From: DASZYT01 sp035545275
GTDB taxonomy: Bacteria > Patescibacteriota > Saccharimonadia > Saccharimonadales > UBA4665
Reading direction: 5' to 3'
Assembly: GCA_035545275.1 (NCBI GenBank)
Contig: DASZYT010000009.1
Coordinates: 1 to 60,686, forward strand
DNA: 60,686 bases
Below, in pieces: positions 7,941 through 16,599 of the stretch. The translations under genes were made by a program, and so were the position numbers. Below the pieces are notes generated by a model. It saw only the letters and a program-made list of their open reading frames with translations, did not search any database and was not told the DNA's origin. The stretch's first letter is position 1. Every line of letters starts with the position of its first letter.

Positions 7941-7970
7941 GTTTTGTTTTATTGTAAGAACTATCAGCCT

Positions 7971-8888
7971 ATGACAGAACCATCCACTCGTAATCTATCA
8001 AGTATAAACCCCTCTGGCTTTACTGTACCCGGCGTTGAAAGTTACACGCTTGCGTCCAACGGCACAGTAAAGTCGCCCGAAGAAATCAGAAGTGAGCTAG
8101 AAGCTGCCACGGCACAAATGTTCCGGCTCGTCGGCAGTGACGATCCCCGCTATCAATTCTTTGGTACCGCTCGTTTACGACAAGAGTTATTTGACCTTTC
8201 AGCAGGTCTTGTAAACTATGCCCACGACAACGAGGCCAAGGCTATCGTATTGATGGACCGCAGTGCCCGCCTTGCCCATATTGGCATACGCGAAATCTGG
8301 CGTACGCTTCACGAACCCGAAGGCCTGCCTATGCCTGATATATTTTTCGTTAACCCCCGTGGCTTTCGGCCGTATACTACCGATGCGCTTGAGGAAATTT
8401 TGAAGGTGTCTCGCACCCATAATAAATACGGCGACATCGCTGATTCACCTAGCCGCAGACGTGCACCAGAGATAATAAAGGAAGATTTTGTGCGTAGCTT
8501 CCCCCGGCTCTTGCAGCATGCTGACGAGGTAGTTATATTATTTGACACGTGTGTACACTCGGGCAACCAAGCTCAATATGTTATTGAAACACTTGAAGAA
8601 GCAGGGCTCACCCAGCTCCACTTTGTAATTGGATCTGTATCGCTCATGGAGCAACCCCGGTGCGCGGAGCCGGATCTGATCCTAAATGAGACAGAACCAG
8701 CAGCATATTGCTGGCCGTTTGGGATGGACCGTGCCACACAAAAAACCTATGCCAGCACGCTCTCAACACGCGCCACAAATATCGAGGAGCCGGGTCAAAG
8801 CAAAGCTTTACGACGGGAAATTCGCCATATTATCAGAGAGAGGCTCGCCGCAAACGGTCATACGGTACCTCTTCCGCGCCAACCATAG
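7971..8888 (+). CDS. Phosphoribosyltransferase-fold-like protein
   Basis: This 305-residue soluble protein lacks a clear family match. The core suggests a type I phosphoribosyltransferase-like fold. One strand ends in AKAIVLMDRSARLA. A later strand, VVILFDTCVHSGNQ, sits where the PRPP-binding loop (VDDxxxTG) would be, but the acidic pair is FD and the glycine loop is altered. It may be a degenerate or specialised member, and catalysis is unproven. I took the ATG at 7971; an upstream TTG at 7944 adds nine unconvincing residues next to the tRNA. It stands alone just after tRNA-Arg(TCT). Confidence 0.5.
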   Translation: MTEPSTRNLSSINPSGFTVPGVESYTLASNGTVKSPEEIRSELEAATAQMFRLVGSDDPRYQFFGTARLRQELFDLSAGLVNYAHDNEAKAIVLMDRSARLAHIGIREIWRTLHEPEGLPMPDIFFVNPRGFRPYTTDALEEILKVSRTHNKYGDIADSPSRRRAPEIIKEDFVRSFPRLLQHADEVVILFDTCVHSGNQAQYVIETLEEAGLTQLHFVIGSVSLMEQPRCAEPDLILNETEPAAYCWPFGMDRATQKTYASTLSTRATNIEEPGQSKALRREIRHIIRERLAANGHTVPLPRQP

Positions 8889-8916
8889 CGCCCTGCACCT
8901 CTTACTCAATGGTGCC

Positions 8917-9003
8917 CTACCTGTCTTTTGACTGCTCTTCTTCGCGTTTTTTGATCTCAGCGTTGCGCTTTTGAAGACTAGTGAGGATTTCTTCAATCGT
9001 CAT
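8917..9003 (-). CDS. Possible 28-residue peptide
   Basis: This short frame, MTIEEILTSLQKRNAEIKKR plus eight more residues, has a purine-rich AAGG upstream and codes for a highly charged, coiled-coil-like helix. It fills the gap between two plus-strand genes on the opposite strand. Length and lack of context keep confidence low. Confidence 0.3.
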   Translation of the reverse strand: MTIEEILTSLQKRNAEIKKREEEQSKDR

Positions 9004-9131
9004 AGATACCTTTCTTGATTACCGTAATACTATACCGAGGACCACGAAACGATGCTGTTATATTTTTAACGCCACACATGCTAGATAAAATATTTGCTAC
9101 TATGGGTTTACTCACTACTAAAGGAGCCTCC

Positions 9132-9683
9132 ATGCAAACTATCACTATCGTTACCGGCAATCCGGGCAAAGTCCGCGAGCTGCAGGCCATGGCAGAAGGC
9201 AAGCTTAACTTTGCTATGCATTCGCTCAATTTACCCGAAATACAAAGTCTCGACCTACAGGAAGTCATCGAGGACAAGCTCAGGCGCGCGTACGCGGAGC
9301 TGAAAACGCCCGTCATTGTTGATGATGTTTCCGCTGGGCTAGATAAGTTAAAGGGGCTCCCAGGTACGTTCATCAAATTTTTCAACGAGACGCTGGGCGA
9401 AGATTCGTTATTTCAATTAGCCGGCAAGGAAGGCGAAAAAGTAACCGTCAGCTGCATTGCGGCGTACTACGACGGCACAACGATGGTGCTCGGTAAGGGT
9501 ACTATTCGTGGATCTGTGGTGACACCACGCGGAAGTAATGGTTTTGGCTTCGACTCCGTCATTGTGCCGGACGGACAATCACGTACGATGGCAGAGATGA
9601 GCGAAGAAGAAAAAATGCAAGTTAGCCACCGCGGCAAGGCTTTTCGCGATTTAATCACCCAGCTCGAACAGAACAAGCCCTAG
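9132..9683 (+). CDS. XTP/dITP pyrophosphatase (RdgB/HAM1 family)
   Basis: This 183-residue enzyme hydrolyses non-canonical purine nucleotides (XTP, dITP) to monophosphates, keeping them out of DNA and RNA. Family motifs are visible: TGNPGKVREL at the N terminus, IVDDVSAGLDKLKGLPGTF for the acidic metal site, and GFGFDSVIVPDGQSRTMAEM then SHRGKAF near the end. The start is set by AAGGAG 5 nt upstream of the ATG; a longer frame begins at 9015 without a ribosome site. The gene overlaps the 3' end of the large convergent secreted-protein gene by 4 nt. Confidence 0.9.
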   Translation: MQTITIVTGNPGKVRELQAMAEGKLNFAMHSLNLPEIQSLDLQEVIEDKLRRAYAELKTPVIVDDVSAGLDKLKGLPGTFIKFFNETLGEDSLFQLAGKEGEKVTVSCIAAYYDGTTMVLGKGTIRGSVVTPRGSNGFGFDSVIVPDGQSRTMAEMSEEEKMQVSHRGKAFRDLITQLEQNKP

Positions 9684-12600
9684 AAACGGCCGTTGATGTA
9701 GACCGATAAGGGATTCGGGTCGCCGTAGTAGCCGTGCTGGCCGGCTAGGATGTCGATATCGCCGTCGCCTTCGATGTCACCGATTTCCACATTGTGGCTA
9801 CCGTCACCGGTTGAGATTGCCGAACCGGTGAAATTGCCGTGGCCGTCATTGTAGTACACCATGACTCGCCGCTGGGCAGACTGGTCTTGCTCGCCCACCA
9901 CGATATCAGGTGCGCCGTTGCCGTCAATGTCGGCCAGCTGGATGTTGTGGGCGTCCTGCAGATTGGCGTCGATGGTGTGCTCGGTCCAGGGCTGGGTTGG
10001 GTCAGTCGGCGCTTCGTACCACTTGAGGCCGCCGGGGGGCGCCTGCTTGTTGTTGTCGGTCTCCGATTGCGCAACCACAATGTCCATGCGGCCATCACCG
10101 TTCAGGTCGCCGGTAGATTCGGTAGCAATGTCGCCGCTGCTGCAGTTAGCGCATGTGTAGCCAGGACCTACGGTGTACATAGTCCATGCATCGGTGCGGG
10201 CATTGCCGCCGTGCTCGCGCGGATTTTCGTACCAGACCACGTCGTAGTTGGGGCCAGGACCGTTCGTTACGAAGTTGATCGCACCGAGCCCAGAACCAAT
10301 GTCGAGCAGCGCTGCGCCTCGGAACGAGGTGCCCACATTTACCTTTGCCCAGCTTGTCGGTGAATTTTGGAAGAAGATACCGGCGGAGGTAACGACATCA
10401 ATCTTGCCATCGCCATCGATGTCTGCAAGCCGCATGGTGTTTTCACCGTAGCCGCTGCCGATGACTGTCTCGGTCCAGGTACCGTCGGGTGTACCGGGGT
10501 TCTGGAACCAAACGAGTTGCTGGTTGTCGATGCTGGCAATGATATCCATGTAGCCATCACCGTTCACGTCGTACGGCGCCATGTCTTCGTAATCATGGCC
10601 CGACCCGATGATGGTGTGCCGTACCCAGGTATCAGCCGGATTGCCAGAGGATGGGTACTGATACCAGTAAATACCGCCGCCAGAGGTAGAATTTTGCTTG
10701 TGCTCCGTGCCGATAACGGCGTCGAGCTTGCCGTCGTTGTTCAAGTCGGCCAAGGTCTTTTCAACCACCGCCCCGGGCGGCGTGGGATCGATTACATATT
10801 TCGTAAAAGTCTCAACCGTGAAGCTGCCGGGCACAATAACTGCACTGGTCTCGGCAGATGATGCGCTGGCAGAGCCCTGGGCGTTGGTGGCGGTTACGAC
10901 CACTCGGATGGTGTCGCCCTCATCGGACTGTGCCACAGTGTAGGTGCTGGCAGTGGCGCCGGCAATGTCGGTGCAGATACCGCTGGTGCAATCTTGCCAC
11001 TGATAGGCATAGCCTGTGGGTGAGCCGCTCCAGCCGCCCGTAGAAGCCGTCAGCGTATCACTCACCTGCGCAGTACCCGTAATCGTGGGTACGGAAGTAT
11101 TCTGAGGTGGTAATTGCTGACCAGTGGTGTAGTCGACGTAGAACGACCACTGCTTAGCCTCTACATTTACTGTCCCCCAGGTGGCCGATGCCGTTGGATA
11201 GGTGTTGGCGTTGTAGTAACCGGCATTGGTTACAGTGTCGTAGAAAAGTGAAGCACTATTCTTAGTGCCGCCGGACAGCAATCCAAGGAAATATGTGCCA
11301 GCTTGTAGATCCGTTGTTGGCAACTGGATTGTAGCCCAGCCAGCTGGCTGCGAGGCTGCGACCACATACTGCGAGCTTTGCAGTATGAGATTAGTCGGGT
11401 TGCCTGAGCTATCGGTGGCGTAGATTACCGCCTCAAACGCCTGGCTTGATGATCCGCCTGACGTGTAGAACTTGAAATCGGTAAGCGTGGCCGTGGTGTT
11501 CAGCGTAAATTCGCTGCCAAACTTGTAGCCCGCTCCTGGGTGCGCCACTTGCGTACCTACAGAGGTATATCCCAGTGTACCCGTAGTTACCGCCTGCGCG
11601 ATAGTAGCCGTAGGCGCCGAAGTTGCTGAGCTGGAGCCAGCCGAGTTTGTCGCCGTGACGACGATATCGACGGTATTGCCGATATCGCTCGAGGTTAGCA
11701 CGTAGGTAGTGCTGGTCGCTCCAGTGATGTCTGTGCAGGTGCCGTTCGCGCAATCCTGCCACTGGTAGGTAAACGATGGCGCGGGAGTACCGTTCCACGT
11801 GCCTGGGTCAGCGGTTAGCGTTTGGCCTTCTTGAGCAGTACCGGTGATGGACGGAGCTTTAGTATTGGCGGGAGCGGAAGGTGTCGGGACTGCAAACAGA
11901 TCCGAAGAGGCATCGACCGAACCTGCGCTGTTGGTAGCCGTTACAACCACTTCCAAGCTTTGACCGACGTCGGTCGAGGCAATCGTGTAGGAAGTACCGG
12001 TAGCGCCACTGATGGCTGCACAAGGAGAGTTGCTATCAATGCAGTCATACCATTGCACCGCGTACGTAGGCGTGGGGCTGCCTGTCCAGGTGCCGAGCGT
12101 GGTAGTTACGGTACTGCCTTCGGTGTTGTTGCCGCTAATAACCGGCGGAGTCTGGTTAGCTGGTGCTACAGCCGGAGCCGGCTGGACGGTTCCAGTGGGT
12201 GCTGAGGTGGCGCTCGTGCTACCGCTACCGTTCGTAGCTGTTACGACGACATCGAGCGTATCGCCGACGTCACTGTCGGTTGCTACGTAGGTTGAGCCTG
12301 TTGCTCCGCTAATGTCTGCACAGGTACTGTTTGCGCAATTCTGCCACTGGTAGCTGTAGCTGGTGGGGTTGTTGGACCACGTGCCCGGGTCGGCCGTAAG
12401 CGTCGAGCCCGACATGGCCGTACCACTTATCTGTGGTAGGGTCTGGTTGGCCGGCGGCGAAGCTACTGCGACGCTATCGGATGTAACGGTGCTGGAGCCC
12501 GCACTGTTCGTAGCCGTTACTTCTGCTTGGAGCGTCGAGCTAATGTCGGCGGCAGTCACCACATAGGTGGAGCTTGTGGCGGTGCTGATGTCACTGCAGG

Positions 12601-13306
12601 TGCCATTGGCACAGCGTTGCCACTGGTAGGCATAGCTAGTGGGGTTGTTAGACCATGTTCCAGTGTTGACAGAGAGGGTTGAGCCTAAATCTGCCGTCCC
12701 GCTCACATGAGGTAAAACCGTGTTAACCGGGGCAACTGCCGCTTGCGGGGTGTAGTCGACATAAAACGACCACACGCGGCTATCATAGCTAGGAGTACCA
12801 AACGTCGCCGTAGGAGTGGGATACGTGTCGGCGTTGCTGATGTCTGCATTGGCAGCGCCGCTGTCATAGTACAGATAGGAGCCGCCCTTGGTACCGCCCG
12901 ACAGCAGACCGATGAAATAATTACCAGGCTGCAGCGTAACAGTTGGGAGTGCCAGGGTTACCCAGCCAGCACTTTGCTTAGCGCCAATGGTAACCGGCTG
13001 ACTTTGGGTAATGAGGCTTGTTGGGTTACCCGAGCTGTCAGTGGCATACACGACAGCTAGGAACGATTGGGTGTATCGTCCGGCACCTTTGGTATAAAAC
13101 TGCAAATCGTTCAATGTGCCCGTCTCGTTCAAGGCATACACGTCGCCAAACTTATAGTTGGCACCTGGTTTGGCGGTTGTGGCGCCCACAGTCGTCGTAC
13201 CCATAGTGCTGTTGGTTGCTGACGCCTTACCACCACCCCAAAACACGCCTATAACCGCTGTTGCGGTCAAGAGCAACGCCACCCCTAGTCGCGTGATTCT
13301 TTGCAC
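9680..13306 (-). CDS. Large secreted Ig-like/FG-GAP repeat protein
   Basis: This 1208-residue exported protein starts at a GTG placed 6 nt after AGGAGG; a Sec signal peptide (LGVALLLTATAVIGVFW, ending near ASA) follows. Then comes a roughly 150-residue beta module (YKFGDVYALNETGTL ... WSFYVDYT), four Ig-like repeats with the signature TYxW(Q)DC, a second copy of the 150-residue module (YKFGSEFTLNTTATL ... WSFYVDYT), a further Ig-like repeat, and about six FG-GAP/VCBS blades with calcium-type loops (DLNNDGKLD, DVNGDGYMD, DIDGDGKID, DLNGDGRMD, DIDGNGAPD, DIEGDGDID). No LPxTG motif or membrane anchor is seen, so it is probably released or held non-covalently. A role in adhesion to a host surface is inference. 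Confidence 0.85.
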   Translation of the reverse strand: MQRITRLGVALLLTATAVIGVFWGGGKASATNSTMGTTTVGATTAKPGANYKFGDVYALNETGTLNDLQFYTKGAGRYTQSFLAVVYATDSSGNPTSLITQSQPVTIGAKQSAGWVTLALPTVTLQPGNYFIGLLSGGTKGGSYLYYDSGAANADISNADTYPTPTATFGTPSYDSRVWSFYVDYTPQAAVAPVNTVLPHVSGTADLGSTLSVNTGTWSNNPTSYAYQWQRCANGTCSDISTATSSTYVVTAADISSTLQAEVTATNSAGSSTVTSDSVAVASPPANQTLPQISGTAMSGSTLTADPGTWSNNPTSYSYQWQNCANSTCADISGATGSTYVATDSDVGDTLDVVVTATNGSGSTSATSAPTGTVQPAPAVAPANQTPPVISGNNTEGSTVTTTLGTWTGSPTPTYAVQWYDCIDSNSPCAAISGATGTSYTIASTDVGQSLEVVVTATNSAGSVDASSDLFAVPTPSAPANTKAPSITGTAQEGQTLTADPGTWNGTPAPSFTYQWQDCANGTCTDITGATSTTYVLTSSDIGNTVDIVVTATNSAGSSSATSAPTATIAQAVTTGTLGYTSVGTQVAHPGAGYKFGSEFTLNTTATLTDFKFYTSGGSSSQAFEAVIYATDSSGNPTNLILQSSQYVVAASQPAGWATIQLPTTDLQAGTYFLGLLSGGTKNSASLFYDTVTNAGYYNANTYPTASATWGTVNVEAKQWSFYVDYTTGQQLPPQNTSVPTITGTAQVSDTLTASTGGWSGSPTGYAYQWQDCTSGICTDIAGATASTYTVAQSDEGDTIRVVVTATNAQGSASASSAETSAVIVPGSFTVETFTKYVIDPTPPGAVVEKTLADLNNDGKLDAVIGTEHKQNSTSGGGIYWYQYPSSGNPADTWVRHTIIGSGHDYEDMAPYDVNGDGYMDIIASIDNQQLVWFQNPGTPDGTWTETVIGSGYGENTMRLADIDGDGKIDVVTSAGIFFQNSPTSWAKVNVGTSFRGAALLDIGSGLGAINFVTNGPGPNYDVVWYENPREHGGNARTDAWTMYTVGPGYTCANCSSGDIATESTGDLNGDGRMDIVVAQSETDNNKQAPPGGLKWYEAPTDPTQPWTEHTIDANLQDAHNIQLADIDGNGAPDIVVGEQDQSAQRRVMVYYNDGHGNFTGSAISTGDGSHNVEIGDIEGDGDIDILAGQHGYYGDPNPLSVYINGRF

Positions 13307-13443
13307 AGACACCCTCCTACATTTATGCTCTGAGTATAGCAAGTCACGTGATTTTTCCTACTATGAATTCAACTTTGTGTCCAGAGTGCGTTGTTTTTGC
13401 ATGCCAGCTTGGGGCAGCGGTTGTAAAAGATGGCTTCGTCGCG

Positions 13444-13449
13444 TATAAT
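13444..13449 (+). promoter_or_regulatory. -10 box of tRNA-His
   Basis: TATAAT followed by CACCTCTGTTTTC, identical over 19 bases to the promoter of the tRNA-Pro pair (minus strand near 16610). It lies about 165 nt upstream of tRNA-His, so a long leader is transcribed. Confidence 0.7.
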
Positions 13450-13484
13450 CACCTCTGTTTTCTGCAATTTTGAGGCAGCTAAAC

Positions 13485-13616
13485 CAAAACTGCAATCCAA
13501 GGAGCAAATGCGACTGAATGCAGTTTTGAAAGGAGCAGTCGACAAAAGCTGCAGTCCGCCAAAAGGAGCGTTTCGCTTATTTTGGCGTGACGGAAGCTGA
13601 CGTCGCACTGCGACGT
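13485..13616 (+). ncRNA. Structured leader upstream of tRNA-His
   Basis: Helix 1 pairs 13485-13494 with 13519-13528. Its loop carries CCAAGGAGC and CGACTG (13511-13516). CGACTG can pair with CAGTCG (13536-13541) outside the helix, forming a pseudoknot. Helix 2 pairs 13557-13564 with 13580-13587. Helix 3 pairs 13601-13606 with 13610-13615. One T separates helix 3 from the tRNA. Paired positions covary with the tRNA-Lys and tRNA-Arg(TCT) leaders. The remaining 13307-13484 holds only the promoter. Confidence 0.7.
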
Positions 13617-13694
13617 GGCGGGAGTAGCTCAGTTGGTTAGAGCGCTGGATTGTGGCTCCGGAGGCCGTGGGTTCAAGTCCCATCTCTCGCCCCA
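13617..13694 (+). tRNA. tRNA-His (anticodon GTG) with encoded G-1
   Basis: The acceptor stem is GCGGGAG/CTCTCGC. The extra G at 13617 faces discriminator C at 13691, the identity element of histidine tRNAs. The anticodon loop TTGTGGC gives GTG. CCA is encoded. The 5' end is confirmed by the conserved boundary with the upstream leader. Confidence 0.95.
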
Positions 13695-13732
13695 TACAAA
13701 GAGTCGACCTTTATGGTCGGCTTTTTGTATGG
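13692..13732 (+). terminator. Hairpin terminator whose stem includes the tRNA CCA
   Basis: The inverted repeat starts at the CCA of tRNA-His (CCATACAAAGAG...) and ends CTTTTTGTATGG. The outer arms are the same as in the hairpin after tRNA-Pro(CGG), while the inner arms differ. Confidence 0.65.
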
Positions 13733-13861
13733 CATGCCGGCTAGAACCCACGGGCAGATTTGCCGAAGGCAAAGATGCGGGCCGTGGGGTCGCGGAACGA
13801 GGACATGCACAGAAGCTTGCTTCGAGCATGCCGCAGTGGAGGAGGCTTTAGCCGATAGTCC

Positions 13862-13877
13862 CCCATCTCTCGCCCCA
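13862..13877 (+). repeat. Copy of the tRNA-His 3' end
   Basis: Sixteen bases identical to 13679-13694, that is, the T-arm 3' strand, acceptor, discriminator and CCA of tRNA-His. A hairpin (13893-13911) follows it, as one follows the real tRNA. This may be the scar of tRNA-targeted integration. Confidence 0.6.
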
Positions 13878-13892
13878 AAACTAGATGAACAG

Positions 13893-13911
13893 AGACCGCG
13901 AAATGCGGTCT
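13893..13911 (+). terminator. Hairpin after the tRNA-His 3' copy
   Basis: AGACCGC/GCGGTCT stem with a GAAAT loop, then TGTTTG. It sits just upstream of the P-type ATPase gene. Confidence 0.5.
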
Positions 13912-13934
13912 TGTTTGCTATCATAGAGGGAAGA

Positions 13935-15770
13935 ATGAAGCGAGTATTTCAATTTATCCGAGGATATTATCAGTTTAGTGCGGCCTGTTTGGCTCTTCTG
14001 TCAGGGTTAGGCTTTTGGTTCAGTGGTATGCACACGATAGCAAACTGGATACTGGCAGTAGTATCGCTGCTAGCTTGTGTCCCGTTAGCCACCGCAATGT
14101 GGCGCGACATCCGGGTAGGCCGCTATGGCATCGACATACTGGCGCTTACTGCCATCATCACTTCGGTTGTCTTAAAGCAATATTGGGCGGCGATTGTCAT
14201 CGTCATTATGCTCACCGGCGGCGAAGCCCTGGAAGATTATGCTGAGCACCGGGCCAAGACTGAGCTTAGCGCATTGCTAGAACGTGCTCCGACGCAAGCC
14301 CATATACTGCGCGGCCGCAAAACCTTGGACGTATCGGCACAAGATGTGCATAAGGGCGATAAACTACTCATTAAGACTGGCGAGGTAGTGCCGGTGGACG
14401 CCACCATTTTGGACGGAAGTGCCAGCTTTGACGAGTCGTCGTTAACCGGCGAGAGCTTGCCGCAGACCAAAGCCAAAGGTGACCAGATATTAAGCGGTTC
14501 TATCAGCTTGGATGGTTCCGTAACCGTTCGCGCTACACACTCAGCCGCCGACAGCCAGTACGAGCAGATCATCAAACTAGTGCGTTCGGCCAGCGCCAGT
14601 CAGGCGCCATTTGTGCGGCTCGCCGATCGTTACAGCATTCCCTTCACCGTCATGGCATACGCCATTGCTGGGGCGGCTTGGATAGTAAGCGGTCACGCAA
14701 TACGCTTTTTGGACGTCATCGTGGTGGCCACGCCGTGCCCGCTGCTGCTGGCCGCCCCCATCGCGCTGATATCGGGCATGTCTCGTGCCAGCAAGTATGG
14801 CATCATCGTCAAGACCGGAGCCGCGCTCGAAAAGCTGGCCGAGACCCAAACCATTGCCTTTGACAAAACCGGCACACTCACCCACGGCAACATTACCGTA
14901 GACAACGTATCGGCGTTTCATGCGTACAAACAACGCGAAGTATTGGCCTATGCCGCCAGCTTGGAGCAAACCTCCAGCCACGTGCTGGCAGCCGCCGTAG
15001 TAGACGCCGCTAACCAGAAAAAACTCCGCATCATCAAGGCAAAGCACGTGCACGAAGAGCCCGGCCACGGCTTGCGTGCCCGGGTGCAATCCAACGACGT
15101 GCTGGTGGGGCGGCTGAGCCTCATGAAGCAGCACGACATCACCCTGCCCCGCGAGCTCAAAACCGCAACCATTGCCCAAACAGCTGCATTCGTGGCGGTC
15201 GACGGCAAGCTGGCCGGAGTCATTACATTCCGCGACGAGCCGCGGCACGAAGCCAAAACGACATTGGGCCAACTCAAAAAACTAGGTATAAAAAGCCTGC
15301 TCATGATTACCGGCGACAGCAAATCCGCCGCTCAGAAAATCGCCAAGCACTTGGGCATTACCGACGTACAGGCAGAGGCGTTACCGGGTGACAAACTACG
15401 CGCCATTGAAGCAATCGAGAACAAGCCGGTGGCATTTGTGGGCGATGGCGTCAATGATGCACCGGTGCTCACCGCGGCCGATGTCGGCATTGCGCTTGGT
15501 GCCCGTGGCAGTACGGCAGCCAGCGAGTCGGCCGATATGGTTATCATGCTCGACGACATAAGCTTGGTCACCACGGCTGTAGCTATTGCCAAGCACACGT
15601 TCAAGATTGCCAAGCAAAGCATCCTGATAGGCATCGCCCTAAGCTTGGTGCTGATGCTGATATTCTCCACTGGCATTTTATCGCCGCTAGCCGGTGCACT
15701 ACTCCAAGAAGTCGTCGACGTGTTCGTCATCTTCAACGCCCTACGCGCCCACAGTGCAGGCAAAGCGTAA
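13935..15770 (+). CDS. P1B-type heavy-metal ATPase with TPC motif
   Basis: This 611-residue membrane pump moves a transition metal across the membrane using ATP. Hallmarks are TGES in the actuator domain, the membrane metal motif TPC (VVATPCPLLLAAP), the phosphorylated DKTGTLT, and GDGVNDAPVLTAADVGIALG. The HP motif of P1B pumps appears as SSHV. There is no N-terminal metal-binding domain. TPC rather than CPC or SPC points to the P1B-5 group, whose metal is less certain (nickel or iron proposed). The start at 13935 gives a normal N terminus; an upstream extension would run through the tRNA-His region. Confidence 0.9.
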   Translation: MKRVFQFIRGYYQFSAACLALLSGLGFWFSGMHTIANWILAVVSLLACVPLATAMWRDIRVGRYGIDILALTAIITSVVLKQYWAAIVIVIMLTGGEALEDYAEHRAKTELSALLERAPTQAHILRGRKTLDVSAQDVHKGDKLLIKTGEVVPVDATILDGSASFDESSLTGESLPQTKAKGDQILSGSISLDGSVTVRATHSAADSQYEQIIKLVRSASASQAPFVRLADRYSIPFTVMAYAIAGAAWIVSGHAIRFLDVIVVATPCPLLLAAPIALISGMSRASKYGIIVKTGAALEKLAETQTIAFDKTGTLTHGNITVDNVSAFHAYKQREVLAYAASLEQTSSHVLAAAVVDAANQKKLRIIKAKHVHEEPGHGLRARVQSNDVLVGRLSLMKQHDITLPRELKTATIAQTAAFVAVDGKLAGVITFRDEPRHEAKTTLGQLKKLGIKSLLMITGDSKSAAQKIAKHLGITDVQAEALPGDKLRAIEAIENKPVAFVGDGVNDAPVLTAADVGIALGARGSTAASESADMVIMLDDISLVTTAVAIAKHTFKIAKQSILIGIALSLVLMLIFSTGILSPLAGALLQEVVDVFVIFNALRAHSAGKA

Positions 15771-15786
15771 ATCTGCCACCCACGTA

Positions 15787-16098
15787 TTACGTTTGGGGGT
15801 TGGTGGCCGCAACATGCTCCCACGGCTTGTTCTGCACCGAGCACGCTACGCACCCGAGCTTCCGTGCCATATCATTTACTATCGATTCCCGCGCAAGCTG
15901 TAGGCGCAGTTCGTCTACCACTGCTATCTCGTGACTGCCCTCAGGATATTTCAAACACACCACCTCCATGGGTACGGTATCGGCATAGCCGGCGGCGGAT
16001 GATTGACCTGGTATCGCTTGGAAGGCGTTGTTTTGGCACTGGTCGAACGCCTGGGAAAAAAGAGAAGGTGGCTCTGGCTCTTTGCGTCCAAACTTCAC
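15787..16098 (-). CDS. 103-residue hypothetical protein
   Basis: A soluble, unrecognised protein containing five cysteines, including an LGCVAC pair near residue 83. The start is GTG at 16098, supported by AAGGAG six bases upstream. It lies convergent to the P-type ATPase with 16 nt between. The cysteines might bind a metal, a link suggested only by the neighbouring pump. Confidence 0.6.
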   Translation of the reverse strand: MKFGRKEPEPPSLFSQAFDQCQNNAFQAIPGQSSAAGYADTVPMEVVCLKYPEGSHEIAVVDELRLQLARESIVNDMARKLGCVACSVQNKPWEHVAATNPQT

Positions 16099-16237
16099 TT
16101 CACACTCCTTGATGAACGGCCAATGATTATAAAAGCCTCTTCAGTAATTCGTTGTAAGAAAATCTACTACTTGCTAAAAATCACATTTGGTCGCACGTCT
16201 TATTGCCTTCCAGACAATCTGCCGCCATATCTGCCAT

Positions 16238-16277
16238 CATACAAAAAGCCCAGCCTCGTGGCTGGACTCTTTGTATG
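16238..16277 (-). terminator. Hairpin terminator after tRNA-Pro(CGG)
   Basis: On the minus strand the stem begins at the tRNA CCA and reads CCATACAAAGAGTCCAGCC ... GGCTGGGCTTTTTGTATG. It shares its outer arms with the hairpin after tRNA-His. Confidence 0.7.
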
Positions 16278-16352
16278 GTCGGGGGTACTGGATTTGAACC
16301 AGCGACCTCAGCGTCCCGAACGCTGCGCGCTACCAAGCTGCGCTAACCCCCG
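16276..16352 (-). tRNA. tRNA-Pro (anticodon CGG)
   Basis: On the minus strand the acceptor stem is CGGGGGT/ACCCCCG. The anticodon arm CAGCG, loop TTCGGGA, CGCTG gives CGG. The T loop is TTCAAAT, the discriminator A, and CCA is encoded. Confidence 0.95.
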
Positions 16353-16411
16353 CTAAAAACTACAAAAGTTGTTTGTAATTTTACAAGGAAGACTATAAAA
16401 CCATTCTAGTG

Positions 16412-16488
16412 TGGTCGGGGAGACAGGATTTGAACCTGCGACCCCCGCGTCCCAAACGCGGTGCGCTACCAAACTGCGCCACTCCCCG
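16412..16488 (-). tRNA. tRNA-Pro (anticodon TGG)
   Basis: On the minus strand the acceptor stem is CGGGGAG/CTCCCCG. The anticodon arm CCGCG, loop TTTGGGA, CGCGG gives TGG. The discriminator is A and CCA is encoded. It lies 59 nt upstream of tRNA-Pro(CGG), with no terminator between, so the two are probably one transcript. A promoter with TATAATCACCTCTG lies near 16600-16613. Confidence 0.95.
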
Positions 16489-16599
16489 TTACTGTCATGA
16501 GACAAACCTTCGGTTTTTCTCATCGCGCCGCGCCGCGGAATGAATCCGCCGACTCGGGCTGCTCTTTTCCCTGCCTCATATACAAAGCAAGGCTGAAAA

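Noticed and set aside
9680..13342. Long frames opposite the large secreted protein, rny, dnaK and dnaJ
   Set aside because: They are shadows created by GC-rich codons of the real gene; they lack ribosome sites and recognisable domains.
13700..13860. An additional RNA gene downstream of tRNA-His
   Set aside because: No cloverleaf or known RNA fold; it is the spacer between the tRNA and its 3' copy.
13650..13934. N-terminal extension of the P-type ATPase
   Set aside because: It would translate part of tRNA-His and its terminator; the ATG at 13935 gives a normal P1B start.
16489..16599. A fourth copy of the structured tRNA leader before the tRNA-Pro pair
   Set aside because: It shares only the promoter and first bases with tRNA-His. 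Helix 1, the CCAAGGAG loop and helix 3 are not there.
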